DNA from: Planktothrix tepida PCC 9214
GTDB taxonomy: Bacteria; Cyanobacteriota; Cyanobacteriia; Cyanobacteriales; Microcoleaceae
Assembly: GCF_900009145.1 (NCBI RefSeq)
Contig: NZ_LN889813.1
Location: forward strand, 789,875-853,874
Reading direction: 5' to 3'
Length of the DNA: 64,000 nucleotides
In this document: positions 38,199-47,100 of the stretch, one piece after another
Layout of the letters: every line of letters starts with the position of its first letter
How positions within the stretch are numbered: the stretch's first letter is position 1
The notes under the pieces: model-generated
The model's input: only the letters and a program-made list of their open reading frames with translations
What the model was told of the DNA's origin: nothing
Databases searched by the model: none
Translations under genes and position numbers: made by a program

Positions 38199-39797
38199 AT
38201 GTCTCTCACTGAAGAAATTTTATCTCAAATCCCTGGAAACCCTTTGAACGGTTTACGGAAAGCAGATGAACTATGGACGGGTTTAAAAAATAATAGTCTT
38301 CCCCTTCCTAATACCGTTAAAGAGGAATCTCAACGCTTGGAAACGGTGGATTATGATGTTGTTATTGGTGGGGGGACTCTGGGAATTTTAATCGGTACAA
38401 CCTTAGCGATGAAAGGGTGGCGAGTAGCGGTATTAGAACGTGGAAAATTGCAAGGACGGGAACAAGAATGGAATATTTCTCGCAAGGAATTAGAGGTTTT
38501 TATTGACTTAAATTTACTGTCTGAGGTAGAATTAAAAACAGCGATCGCAACAGAATATAACCCAGCCCGTTTAAGCTTTCCGAATAATATTGAGATTTGG
38601 GTGAAAGATGTTCTTAATATTGGAGTTGATCCAGTTTATTTATTAGAAACTCTCAAAAATCGGTTTTTAGAAGCCGGAGGAATCTTATTAGAAAATACGG
38701 CTTATGAATCGGCTATTATTCATCCTGATGGCGTGGCGGTAAATGTAACCGAAATTCATTCCCCTCGCCTTGCAGGAGAGGGGTTAGGGGAGAGGTCAAT
38801 CATTCTAAAAACCCGTTTATTAATTGATGCAATGGGTAATTTTTCCCCTTTAGTTCGACAAGCCAGACAAGGACAAAAACCTGATGCAGTTTGTTTAGTG
38901 GTGGGAACCTGTGCAACGGGTTATCCTAATAATGAAACAGGTGATATTTTTGCCTCTTTTACTCCTTTACAAAATCAATGTCAATATTTCTGGGAAGCGT
39001 TTCCCGCGAGAGACGGAAGAACGACTTATTTATTTACCTATTTAGATGCTGACCCCCAACGATTCAGTTTAGAATCTTTGTTTGAAGATTATTTTAAACT
39101 CTTACCTGAATATCAACAGATTGAACTTCATCAATTAACCTTTAAACGAGCGTTATTTGGGTTTTTTCCTTGTTATAAAAATAGCCCGTTAAAAATGCCT
39201 TTGAATCGTGTTTTTGCCATTGGAGATAGTAGCGGAAATCAATCTCCGTTAAGTTTTGGAGGCTTTGGGGCGATGGTACGTCATTTACAACGGTTAACGA
39301 ATGGTATTGATCAAGCGTTAACAACTGATCAATTAAGCCAAAATGCCTTATCTTTATTACAACCCTATCAACCTAGTTTATCCGTTACTTGGTTATTTCA
39401 ACGGTCGATGAGTGTGGGGGTTAAACAAACCCTTAACCCAGAACAAATTAATCAGTTATTAGCAACGGTATTCCAAGAAATGGAAGAATTGGGAGAACCA
39501 ATTTTAAAACCCTTTTTGCAAGATGTGGTACAGTTTTTAGCGTTAACTAAAACCTTATCTAAAACGGCGATTAATCATCCCGGTTTGATTTTTAAAATTA
39601 TTCCACAAGTGGGGTTAACCTCTTTAATTAATTGGACAATTCACTACTGGAATTTAGGGCTTTATACGGGTTTATATCCAGTTGCCAAAACCCTAGAACC
39701 TCTGTTCCAAAAATTACCTCCGGCTTCTCAATATTATTATTATCGTTGGTTGGAAGCTTGGCAATATGGGTCAGGACAGGATTATCATCAATCATAA
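38199..39797 (+). CDS. cruP: Lycopene cyclase-family flavoprotein (CruP-like)
   Basis: A 532-aa FAD-dependent protein of the CruA/CruP group. The dinucleotide-binding motif GGGTLG is at residues 57-62, later than usual because of an N-terminal extension characteristic of CruP. VFAIGDSSGNQSPLSFGGFG near 340 is the second FAD motif. CruA cyclises lycopene; CruP is a paralogue reported to limit carotenoid epoxide formation, so a cyclase role should not be assumed. Residues about 186-200 (HSPRLAGEGLGERS) are encoded by a dispersed C-rich/G-rich repeat inserted in frame. The gene follows the TOPRIM gene by 50 bp. Confidence 0.82.
   Translation: MSLTEEILSQIPGNPLNGLRKADELWTGLKNNSLPLPNTVKEESQRLETVDYDVVIGGGTLGILIGTTLAMKGWRVAVLERGKLQGREQEWNISRKELEVFIDLNLLSEVELKTAIATEYNPARLSFPNNIEIWVKDVLNIGVDPVYLLETLKNRFLEAGGILLENTAYESAIIHPDGVAVNVTEIHSPRLAGEGLGERSIILKTRLLIDAMGNFSPLVRQARQGQKPDAVCLVVGTCATGYPNNETGDIFASFTPLQNQCQYFWEAFPARDGRTTYLFTYLDADPQRFSLESLFEDYFKLLPEYQQIELHQLTFKRALFGFFPCYKNSPLKMPLNRVFAIGDSSGNQSPLSFGGFGAMVRHLQRLTNGIDQALTTDQLSQNALSLLQPYQPSLSVTWLFQRSMSVGVKQTLNPEQINQLLATVFQEMEELGEPILKPFLQDVVQFLALTKTLSKTAINHPGLIFKIIPQVGLTSLINWTIHYWNLGLYTGLYPVAKTLEPLFQKLPPASQYYYYRWLEAWQYGSGQDYHQS
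38757..38800. repeat. Dispersed C-rich/G-rich repeat inserted in frame in cruP
   Basis: CCCCTCGCCTTGCAGGAGAG and the following GGGGTTAGGGGAGAGG belong to a repeat type that is normally intergenic in filamentous cyanobacteria. CCCCTC and GAGGGG can pair. Here it adds about 14 codons without breaking the frame. Confidence 0.6.
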
Positions 39798-39865
39798 TAA
39801 AATAGCCCCTAGAAAATAGCGGGGCTGGGGAGGAGTATTTCTGTTATCATTAAAAGTAGAATTTA

Positions 39866-39888
39866 TCAGGTGCATGGGGATGCACCCT
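39866..39888. terminator. Stem-loop between converging cruP and psaK
   Basis: GGTGCA and TGCACC form a short hairpin with a GGGGA-type loop between the two stop codons. It could end both transcripts, although no T run follows clearly. Confidence 0.35.
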
Positions 39889-39902
39889 ACATCTAAAATG
39901 GG

Positions 39903-40163
39903 TTAAATGACTCCCAAACTGGATAATCCTAAAATCACACCCGCCCCTAAAATATGACCAAAACTTGTAGTTGCTAAAACCGCAGGTAAGCCAAACCCAC
40001 CAAACAGATTAGAAGAGGGTAATTGAGGGCCAGCATTGGGGTGCTGAATTGAGAATTTACCAATGGCGATCGCTACAATATTGGACAAAATCATTACAAT
40101 CGCGATGGTGGGACTCCAAGCGTGAGTAACGGGAGTGTTAGTAGCGGCGGCTAAAAGCATCAT
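39903..40163 (-). CDS. psaK: Photosystem I reaction center subunit PsaK
   Basis: The 86-aa product has the two transmembrane helices of PsaK, one near the N-terminus (WSPTIAIVMILSNIVAIAIG) and one at the C-terminus (SFGHILGAGVILGLSSLGVI), joined by a loop with the conserved NLFGGFGLPAVLATTSFGH. PsaK sits at the edge of photosystem I, binds chlorophyll and takes part in energy transfer from antennae and state transitions. The start has AGGAGATGATTCC upstream. Adjacent ATGs at 40163 and 40160 leave a 1-residue uncertainty. The gene is divergent from the type-2 NADH dehydrogenase gene. Confidence 0.95.
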   Translation of the reverse strand: MMLLAAATNTPVTHAWSPTIAIVMILSNIVAIAIGKFSIQHPNAGPQLPSSNLFGGFGLPAVLATTSFGHILGAGVILGLSSLGVI

Positions 40164-40344
40164 GGAATCATCTCCTAAAGTTTTTTAAACTGTAGCCAAT
40201 GGAAATTAATCGTTATAGCTAAGATGTTTTACCAAACAAAGGGAATTCATTTTCGTCCTTGTAGCAATACTTAACATTTTCTGATTAAAATTGCTATCCT
40301 AGTTTAAAGAAACGGCCCGACTCCGAGAAACCATAGATTCTAAT

Positions 40345-41565
40345 ATGACTGAACAGCAAACCCGCATCTGTATCCTTGGTGGAGGCTTTGGTGGACTCTA
40401 CACCGCCTTACGTTTGAGTCAACTTCCTTGGGAAAAATCCCAGGAACCGGAAATTGTTCTGGTGGATCAGAATGACCATTTCTTATTTTTACCTCTGCTG
40501 TATGAACTGCTGACGAATGAACTACAAGCCTGGGAAATTTCCCCTGCTTTTGAAGATCTGTTAAAAGATACAAATGTGCGGTTTTGTCAGGGAGTTGTTA
40601 GCAAAATTGACATTGACGATAAACAAGTTAAACTGGAAAACAACACTTCAATTCCTTATGATTATTTAGTATTGGCAATGGGAAGCGAAACGCCTTTAGA
40701 TTTAGTGGCGGGTGTCAAAGATTATGCGATTCCTTTCCGAACCATTGCGGATGCTTACCGTTTAGAAGAACAGTTGCGACGGCTAGAAACCTCAAATCAA
40801 GATAAAATTCGGGTGGCAATTGTTGGCGGAGGTTATAGTGGCGTAGAATTAGCTTGTAAATTGGCTGATCGCTTAGGAACAAAAGCCCGGATTAGAATTA
40901 TTGAACAATCAGAGGAAATCTTAAAAACCTCCCCCGAATTTAATCGAGAAGCCGCTAGAAATGCTTTATCAGAACGGCAAGTTTGGATCGATTTAGAAAC
41001 CACTGTCGCCGCCATTGAAGCAGATAGAATTTCCCTAGAATATCGAGGTCAAATTGATGAGATTCCGGTTGATATTGTATTGTGGACAGTGGGAACAAAA
41101 GTTTCTCCTGTCGTCCGAGAGCTTCCTTTAAAACAAAACCAACGGGGTCAAATTGTTACAACCTCAACCTTACAAGTGATTGATCATCCTGAAATTTTTG
41201 CATTAGGAGATTTAGCAGATTGTAAAGATGCGGACGGTCAAACAATTCCAACCACAGCCCAAGCCGCTTTTCAACAAGCAGATTATACCGGGTGGAATCT
41301 TTGGGCGTTATTAACACAAAGACCTTTATTACCCTTCCGTTATACTGGCTTAGGGGAAATGATGACATTAGGAACAGATAACGCCACCTTAACAGGTTTA
41401 GGGATTCAATTAGAAGGTCAATTTGCCCATTTAGCCCGACGATTAATTTATTTATATCGTTTCCCGACCTTAGATCATCAGATTCGAGTTGCGGTTAATT
41501 GGATCACGCGCCCGTTGCAGGATTTATTAATCTCAATGGATCAAAAAATAGGAACGGGGGAATAA
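40345..41565 (+). CDS. Type-2 NAD(P)H dehydrogenase (NDH-2 family)
   Basis: A 406-aa two-dinucleotide-binding flavoprotein. The first Rossmann motif RICILGGGFGGLYTAL (FAD) is at residues 7-22 and the second VAIVGGGYSGVELA (NAD(P)H) near 155-168. FALGDLADC near 284-292 is the final FAD contact. NDH-2 enzymes pass electrons from NAD(P)H to quinone without pumping protons. Cyanobacteria have three types (NdbA, NdbB, NdbC). The sequence looks nearest to the NdbB type, which is linked to demethylphylloquinone reduction, but I cannot settle this by eye. A 12-bp inverted repeat follows the stop. Confidence 0.87.
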   Translation: MTEQQTRICILGGGFGGLYTALRLSQLPWEKSQEPEIVLVDQNDHFLFLPLLYELLTNELQAWEISPAFEDLLKDTNVRFCQGVVSKIDIDDKQVKLENNTSIPYDYLVLAMGSETPLDLVAGVKDYAIPFRTIADAYRLEEQLRRLETSNQDKIRVAIVGGGYSGVELACKLADRLGTKARIRIIEQSEEILKTSPEFNREAARNALSERQVWIDLETTVAAIEADRISLEYRGQIDEIPVDIVLWTVGTKVSPVVRELPLKQNQRGQIVTTSTLQVIDHPEIFALGDLADCKDADGQTIPTTAQAAFQQADYTGWNLWALLTQRPLLPFRYTGLGEMMTLGTDNATLTGLGIQLEGQFAHLARRLIYLYRFPTLDHQIRVAVNWITRPLQDLLISMDQKIGTGE

Positions 41566-41571
41566 AAATTG

Positions 41572-41620
41572 AGAAACCGGGTTTTTCTGTTAAAATCTAT
41601 TTTGTAGTAACCCGGTTTCT
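41572..41620. terminator. 12-bp inverted repeat AGAAACCGGGTT/AACCCGGTTTCT
   Basis: The two arms at 41572-41583 and 41609-41620 are perfect complements with a 25-nt loop, directly after the NDH-2 gene stop. It may terminate that transcript. The arm sequence is the same palindrome core found at the ends of two other genes in the window. Confidence 0.55.
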
Positions 41621-41652
41621 GATTTAACCGTTAAATCATTAGAAAGTTGACC

Positions 41653-42378
41653 ATGATTAACCTGGAACATTCTGCACCCGAAAAACCCCGTGTTATTTTT
41701 TTAGATGCTGTTGGTACATTGTTCGGAGTGCGTCATAGTGTGGGGGAAGCGTACCGAATCATTGCTGATGAATTTGGGGTAAAAGCTGAAGCCGAAATTT
41801 TAGATCAAGTCTTTTTTCAATGTTTTTTAGCTTCTCCGAGTATGGCGTTTCCAGGAGCAGAGCCCGGTGAAATTCCGCAATTAGAATTTGAGTGGTGGAA
41901 AGCGATCGCTGAACAAACCTTTAAAACCGTTGGACTCTATGATAATTTTACAGACTTTTCTGTATTTTTTCAAGCCTTATACAGTTATTTTGAAACGGAA
42001 AAACCTTGGTTTGTTTATGCTGATGTTCCCCCTCAATTAAAATATTGGCAAGAACAAGGAATAGAATTAGGGGTATTATCCAACTTTGATTCCCGATTAT
42101 ATCCCGTTTTAGAAGCCTTAAATTTAGCTGATTTTTTTAAATCTGTGACCATTTCAACCGAAGCAGGAGCCGCAAAACCCAGTTCTCAAATCTTCCAAAT
42201 TGCTTTAAATAAACATGACTGTTCACCGGAAGAAGCTTGGCATATTGGTGATAGTTTAAAAGCTGATTATCAAGGCGCAAAAGCTCTAGGAATACGCGGA
42301 ATTTTAGTGCATCGAGAGGAACCCCCAAACGGGATTTTAGATGAATATGAAAGTTTAGAACAAATTCCGATATCCTAA
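41653..42378 (+). CDS. HAD-superfamily hydrolase, subfamily IA
   Basis: A 241-aa HAD protein with motif I VIFLDAVGTLFG at residues 14-25, motif II LSNFDSR near 143-149, motif III lysine in AAKPSSQIF near 173-181 and motif IV WHIGDSLKADYQGAKALG near 195-212. Motif I keeps the nucleophile D18 but has Val at position +2, where phosphatases have the acid/base Asp (DxD). This DAVGT form occurs in the REG-2/HDHD3-like group. Substrate unknown. ATG 41653 is preferred to TTG 41647. Confidence 0.85.
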   Translation: MINLEHSAPEKPRVIFLDAVGTLFGVRHSVGEAYRIIADEFGVKAEAEILDQVFFQCFLASPSMAFPGAEPGEIPQLEFEWWKAIAEQTFKTVGLYDNFTDFSVFFQALYSYFETEKPWFVYADVPPQLKYWQEQGIELGVLSNFDSRLYPVLEALNLADFFKSVTISTEAGAAKPSSQIFQIALNKHDCSPEEAWHIGDSLKADYQGAKALGIRGILVHREEPPNGILDEYESLEQIPIS

Positions 42379-42379
42379 A

Positions 42380-42407
42380 GTAGAGACGAGCCACGGCGCG
42401 TCTATCT
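42380..42407. repeat. 28-bp GTAGAGACG palindrome copy
   Basis: GTAGAGACGAGCC faces GGCGCGTCTATCT. It starts next to the stop codon of the HAD gene, and its right end is the start of a decamer array. Confidence 0.65.
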
Positions 42408-42450
42408 TTGTCTATCTTTGTCTATCTTTGTCTATCTTTGTCTATCTTTA
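42401..42450. repeat. Five tandem copies of TCTATCTTTG
   Basis: Four exact copies and one with a final A, each 10 bp, run head to tail. The first copy overlaps the right end of the palindrome at 42380-42407, as if the palindrome end had been amplified. The array lies 36 bp before the GTG start of the DUF4336 gene. Confidence 0.9.
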
Positions 42451-42485
42451 AAGGCTCTCTACAAAAAACAGGAGTTAGGAAAACA

Positions 42486-43697
42486 GTGGAGTACAGTCGG
42501 AAAACCCAAGAAGAACCTGTTCAAAATCTTTCGTTTCGGGAGTTTTCATGGCCCTTTTGGCCCGTTGTCCCCATTTATCCCTACGGTCAACGGCGAACCC
42601 TCCGCACGGAAGTTGTTCCCAATACTATTTGGACATTTGAACAGGTACAGGGAATTCTGTATGTGGTGGTTCCCATTCGGATGACGGTGGTGAAACTTGA
42701 CCAGGGGGGTTTGTTGGTTTATGCTCCCGTTGCTCCGACCCCAGAATGCCTCTGTTTAATGAGACAATTAATCATAGAACATGGGGATATAAAATATATT
42801 ATTCTGCCCACAATTTCAGGAATTGAACATAAAGTTTTTGTTGGCCCCTTTGCTCGAAAATTTCCCCAAGCTCAAGTTTTTGTAGCCCCCGGACAGTGGA
42901 GTTTTCCGATTAATTTACCTCTAAGTTGGTTAGGTTTACCGTTAAAACGGACTCATATTCTACCTTTAGATAGCCAAAAAACACCCTTTTCCGATGAATT
43001 TGACTATCGTATTTTAGGGCCGTTAGCATTAGGAGTTGGGCGGTTTGCAGAAGTAGCTTTTTTCCATAAACGTTCCCATACCCTATTAGTAACCGATACC
43101 ATTGTTTCCATTCCTGATACCCCTCCCGCTATTGTACAACTTGATCCCTATCCGTTACTCTTTCATGCTAAAGATGATACCTTTCATAAAGTAGAAAATA
43201 ATGAAATCACCCGTCGCCGAGGATGGCACAGAATCTCGTTATTTTCCTTTTATTTTCGTCCCAGTGTATTAGATACGGTAGAATTAGGGGATGCGTTTCG
43301 AGAATCTTGGCAAGCACCCGACCGTTCTAAAAAAGCTTATTTTGGGATTTATCCGTTTAAATGGAAACCGAATTGGCAACAATCTTTTGAAGCATTGAGA
43401 GGAAATGGACGGTTATTTGTCGCCCCCATTTTACAAACTTTAATTTTAAATCGTGCCCCCGAAGAAACGTTAATCTGGGCAAATCAAGTGTCTGAATGGG
43501 ATTTTAACCGGATTATTCCTTGTCATTTTGATTCTCCTATTCTAGCAACATCGAAACAATTTCGACAGGCGTTTAGTTTTTTAGAACAACATAATAATAA
43601 CGATTTATTACCTCAAGAAGATTTTGAATTATTATTAGAAATTGATGATCTATTAAATAAATTTAAGATTACACCACCATCTAAGCCTAAAGTTTAA
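42486..43697 (+). CDS. DUF4336-domain protein
   Basis: A 403-aa protein matching the DUF4336 family as I recall it: WPVVPIYPYGQRRTLRTEVV, then TPECLCLMRQLIIEHGDIKYIILPTISGIEHKVFVGPFARKFPQAQVFVAPGQWSF-type sequence read in segments, and FFHKRSHTLLVTDTIVSIP. The HKVFVGPFARKFP and related parts recall a metallo-beta-lactamase fold without the full HxHxDH motif. Plant relatives are chloroplast proteins. Function is unknown. The GTG at 42486 (VEYSRKTQEEP) with AGGAG at 42470-42474 is preferred to a TTG at 42408 that would translate the decamer array. Confidence 0.78.
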   Translation: MEYSRKTQEEPVQNLSFREFSWPFWPVVPIYPYGQRRTLRTEVVPNTIWTFEQVQGILYVVVPIRMTVVKLDQGGLLVYAPVAPTPECLCLMRQLIIEHGDIKYIILPTISGIEHKVFVGPFARKFPQAQVFVAPGQWSFPINLPLSWLGLPLKRTHILPLDSQKTPFSDEFDYRILGPLALGVGRFAEVAFFHKRSHTLLVTDTIVSIPDTPPAIVQLDPYPLLFHAKDDTFHKVENNEITRRRGWHRISLFSFYFRPSVLDTVELGDAFRESWQAPDRSKKAYFGIYPFKWKPNWQQSFEALRGNGRLFVAPILQTLILNRAPEETLIWANQVSEWDFNRIIPCHFDSPILATSKQFRQAFSFLEQHNNNDLLPQEDFELLLEIDDLLNKFKITPPSKPKV

Positions 43698-43756
43698 AGT
43701 TGTGAGTAAAGCTAAAGGGTCAAACTTAGGTGATGTATTTTTACTAATAGTCCTGA

Positions 43757-43948
43757 TTATTTAATAGTTTTCTGTGACTTTCCTAAACGATAAGCGGTTA
43801 AAGAACTTTTGCGAATATCCGTTTCTAACTGTGAGATGAGTTCATCTAAATCTAAAAGATTTGTATCAATCCGTTTGCATAAATCTCGCATTTTAGTAGC
43901 AGAATGCAATCTGACTTCAGCATTAGGAATTTTAGGTTGATTCATCAT
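43757..43948 (-). CDS. Small hypothetical protein
   Basis: A 63-aa polar protein (MMNQPKIPNAEVRLHSATKM onward) with a predicted helix DTNLLDLDELISQLETDIRK. I do not recognise a family. The paired ATGs at 43948 and 43945 are chosen over a TTG at 43960. It is convergent with the DUF4336 gene, 59 bp away. It may be a conserved Oscillatoriales orphan, but evidence is limited to an open frame with sensible composition. Confidence 0.4.
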   Translation of the reverse strand: MMNQPKIPNAEVRLHSATKMRDLCKRIDTNLLDLDELISQLETDIRKSSLTAYRLGKSQKTIK

Positions 43949-44011
43949 AGTAAGTTCCAATTTATTTTAACTTCTTGAATACTAGCTTACATAGCTTCAG
44001 CATTAGCCTCA

Positions 44012-44092
44012 GCTTTTGCCACCAGAATACCGGAGGCGGAGCCATCCCTAATGGTGTCCCAAGGCAGAGCCTTGGAACAAGGGAATGGGAGG
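44012..44092. repeat. Composite dispersed repeat with CCAAGGCAGAGCCTTGG hairpin
   Basis: The block before the WD40-RpoA fusion gene contains CCAAGG-CAGAG-CCTTGG (44059-44075) and GGAGGCGGAGCCATCCCTAA. Such blocks recur in intergenic DNA of Planktothrix-type genomes, and GGCGGAGCCATGCC is seen again at 57532-57546. Confidence 0.55.
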
Positions 44093-44180
44093 ACTTTTTT
44101 GGCAGGTTTGGACTAAAACCTCTGTTATTTGATGCAGTTATGGATTTAAAATGAATCTATAACCTGTAATAGGTAGCACC

Positions 44181-47100
44181 ATGACTGAACCCTCTCAACA
44201 GCAGGCTATCCAGAATCTCCAGCGTCAATTCACCAGTCCAGACGTTCAACAACGACTTAAAGCACTTTCAGACTGTCTGAAATTTGATCCAGGCTTGGAT
44301 TTACTAGCGCAACAAGCATTAACCGACCCTTCAGAACAGGTTAAACAATCCGCTTATTGGGTGTTGTATGGTGATAATCCTTATTTAACTGAAAATGTTT
44401 ATTTGAGATCGCCTAATATTGTACCTGAAGATACAATTTCCTCTGTAGCAATTAGTTCAGAACATAAAATTATCATCGGTGGTGGTTGGAAAACTATCAG
44501 AATTTGGAATTTAGAAACAGGAAAATTAATTGATACCCTTGATGCTCATTCCCATTGGGTTTTATCCCTTGCGATTAGTTCTGATGGTCAATATTTAGTC
44601 AGTAGTAGTATTGACAAAATCGTTAAGTTATGGAGTTTAAAAACTAAAACTCTTTTGCATATTTTTACAGGTCATACAAGTTGGGTTAATGTCGTTAAAA
44701 TTACCCCAGATAATCAACGGTTAATTAGTGGAAGTGCAGATAAAACCATTAAAGTCTGGAATTTAGAAAAAAGAGAACTCGTCCATACTTTTAACGGTCA
44801 TACCGGATGGATATCTTCTTTAGCAATCAGTTCCGATAGTCAAGTTTTAATCAGTGGAAGCACCGATAAAACGATAAAAGTATGGGATTTGACCCAAAAA
44901 CAATTATTAAGAACTCTTGAAGGACATTCAGATTGGATTCAAAATGTCGCCATTAGTTCTGATGATCGATCTTTAGTTACAGGGAGTCGAGATGGAACTC
45001 TTAAAATTTGGCAAAAAGATCCCAAAACTCAAGGTAAAAATGAAAATTTTAATATTCCTTTTGTAACCGATGTTTTGAGTTTCTTTTTTGGAAAGAGTAA
45101 TAATGAATCTCAATCTCAATTCCCCGTCAATACTTTAAAATGTGTTAAGACTATTACGGGAAAATTTCAAACCCTGACGGATTTTGATATTACTCCTAAT
45201 GGTAATATTCAAGTGATAGGAACCCATAATGGAATTATTTATATTCAAAGCCCTAATCAATACCCCAATCAATCTCGTAAAATTACAGGTCATGCTGGAT
45301 TTATTGGTTCTATTGCTGTTAGTTCTAATGGCAAATTATTTGTTAGTGGAAGTCGGGATTGGATCAAACTTTTGGATTTGCAAATAGGAAAAGTTTTAGA
45401 GGTTTTAGAAGGTGAGTCTCCTAAACTCAGATCGTTAACAATTAATCCTTCAAAAATAACGTTATATTGTGGTGACTATCAAGAGTTTACTATTCAAGGC
45501 TTTGATCAATATAATAAACCGATTAAAATTGAAAACATAACTTGGACTGCTACAGGGGGAGAGGTCGAAGATGGACTATTCCAAGCCGGAAATACATCAA
45601 ATTCTAACTTTACAGTTCAAGCTAAAGTTAACACGGTTAGTTGTCAAGCGTCAGTTACAATTCGTGAACGACCTAAACTAACATCATTAACCATTAATCC
45701 TACAACAACAACTTTATATTGTGGTAAATCTCAACAATTTAAAGTTGAAGGTTTTGATCAATATAATCAACCCATTAAACTTGATCAAATTAATTGGACT
45801 GCTACAGGAGGAACCATTAAAAACGGATTATTTACGGCTGGAAATTTATCAGCTTCTAACTTTACAGTTCAAGCGAAAGTTAACACCGTTAGTTGTCAAG
45901 CGTCAGTTACAATTCGTGAACGACCTAAACTAACATCCTTAAAAATTAATCCTTCAACAACAACTTTATATTGTGGTAAATCTCAGCAATTTAATGTTAA
46001 AGGTTTTGATCAATATAATCAACCTTTTTCCATCGCACAAGTCCGTTGGACTGCTACAGGAGGAACAATTAAAAATGGACTATTCCAAGCTGGAAATCTA
46101 TCAGGTTCTAACTTTAAAATTAAAGCACAGGTTAACTCAGTTAGTTGTGAAGTTTTAATTACAATTCGTGAACGACCTAAACTAAAATTGTTAACAATTA
46201 ATCCTTCAATCACAACTTTATATTGTGGTGATACTCAACAATTTAGTGCGGAAGGCTTTGATCAATATAATCAACCTTTTTCCATTGGACAAGTTACTTG
46301 GACGGCTGATAATATACAACTTCCTAATAATGGAATATTTATTGCGAGTCGCTTTGAAACAACAGTTACTATTACCGCAAAAGTTGAAACCATTAGTCGA
46401 TCTGTCCAAGTAGAAGTTATTGAACATCCAAGATTAACCTCTTTGATCATTTCTCCATCATTGATAGAAATGTGTCCTGGTCAAAGCCATAAATTTACAG
46501 TTGAGGGTTTAGATCAAAGAGGAAATCCTATTTCAATTGAAAGAGTCAATTGGACTGCTACAGGAGGCAAAATTAAGGACAATGGAAATTATACCGTTGG
46601 GAATAATAGTAAAGGACAATTCACTGTTACCGCTTCAATACCCGGTCAAACAATTAGCGCAACAGCTAAAATTATTGTTCCTTCTATTTTAACTGATCTG
46701 ATTATTTCACCGCAGACTATTTCTGCTGAACCGAATGAACCGATCACGTTTCAAGTCATGGGTTTAGATCAGATTGGAAATTGGATGTGGGTGAATAATA
46801 TTGAATGGAAATGTACCGCCGGAGGTCGAATTAACCCAGAGGGAATTTTTAAAGGAGGTTATGAAAAAGATCTAGTTACTGTAACCGCCAAAGTAGGGTT
46901 ACTTCAAGTTAGTGCAACTGTTCATATATTACCTGTTTTAAGACGAATTCAGATTAATCCTAATCGGAATATTTCTCTTAAACCTAATGAAAGTATAACT
47001 TTTAATGTCGTTGGGTTTGATCAATATGGAAATGAGATTGAAACCGGAAATATTGTTTGGGAAGAAAAAGGGGGAAGAATTGATCAGAATGGGAAATTTA

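Noticed and set aside
42401..42450. Tandem decamers as a possible CRISPR-like array
   Set aside because: Units are 10 bp, directly adjacent and without spacers, so this is a simple tandem repeat.
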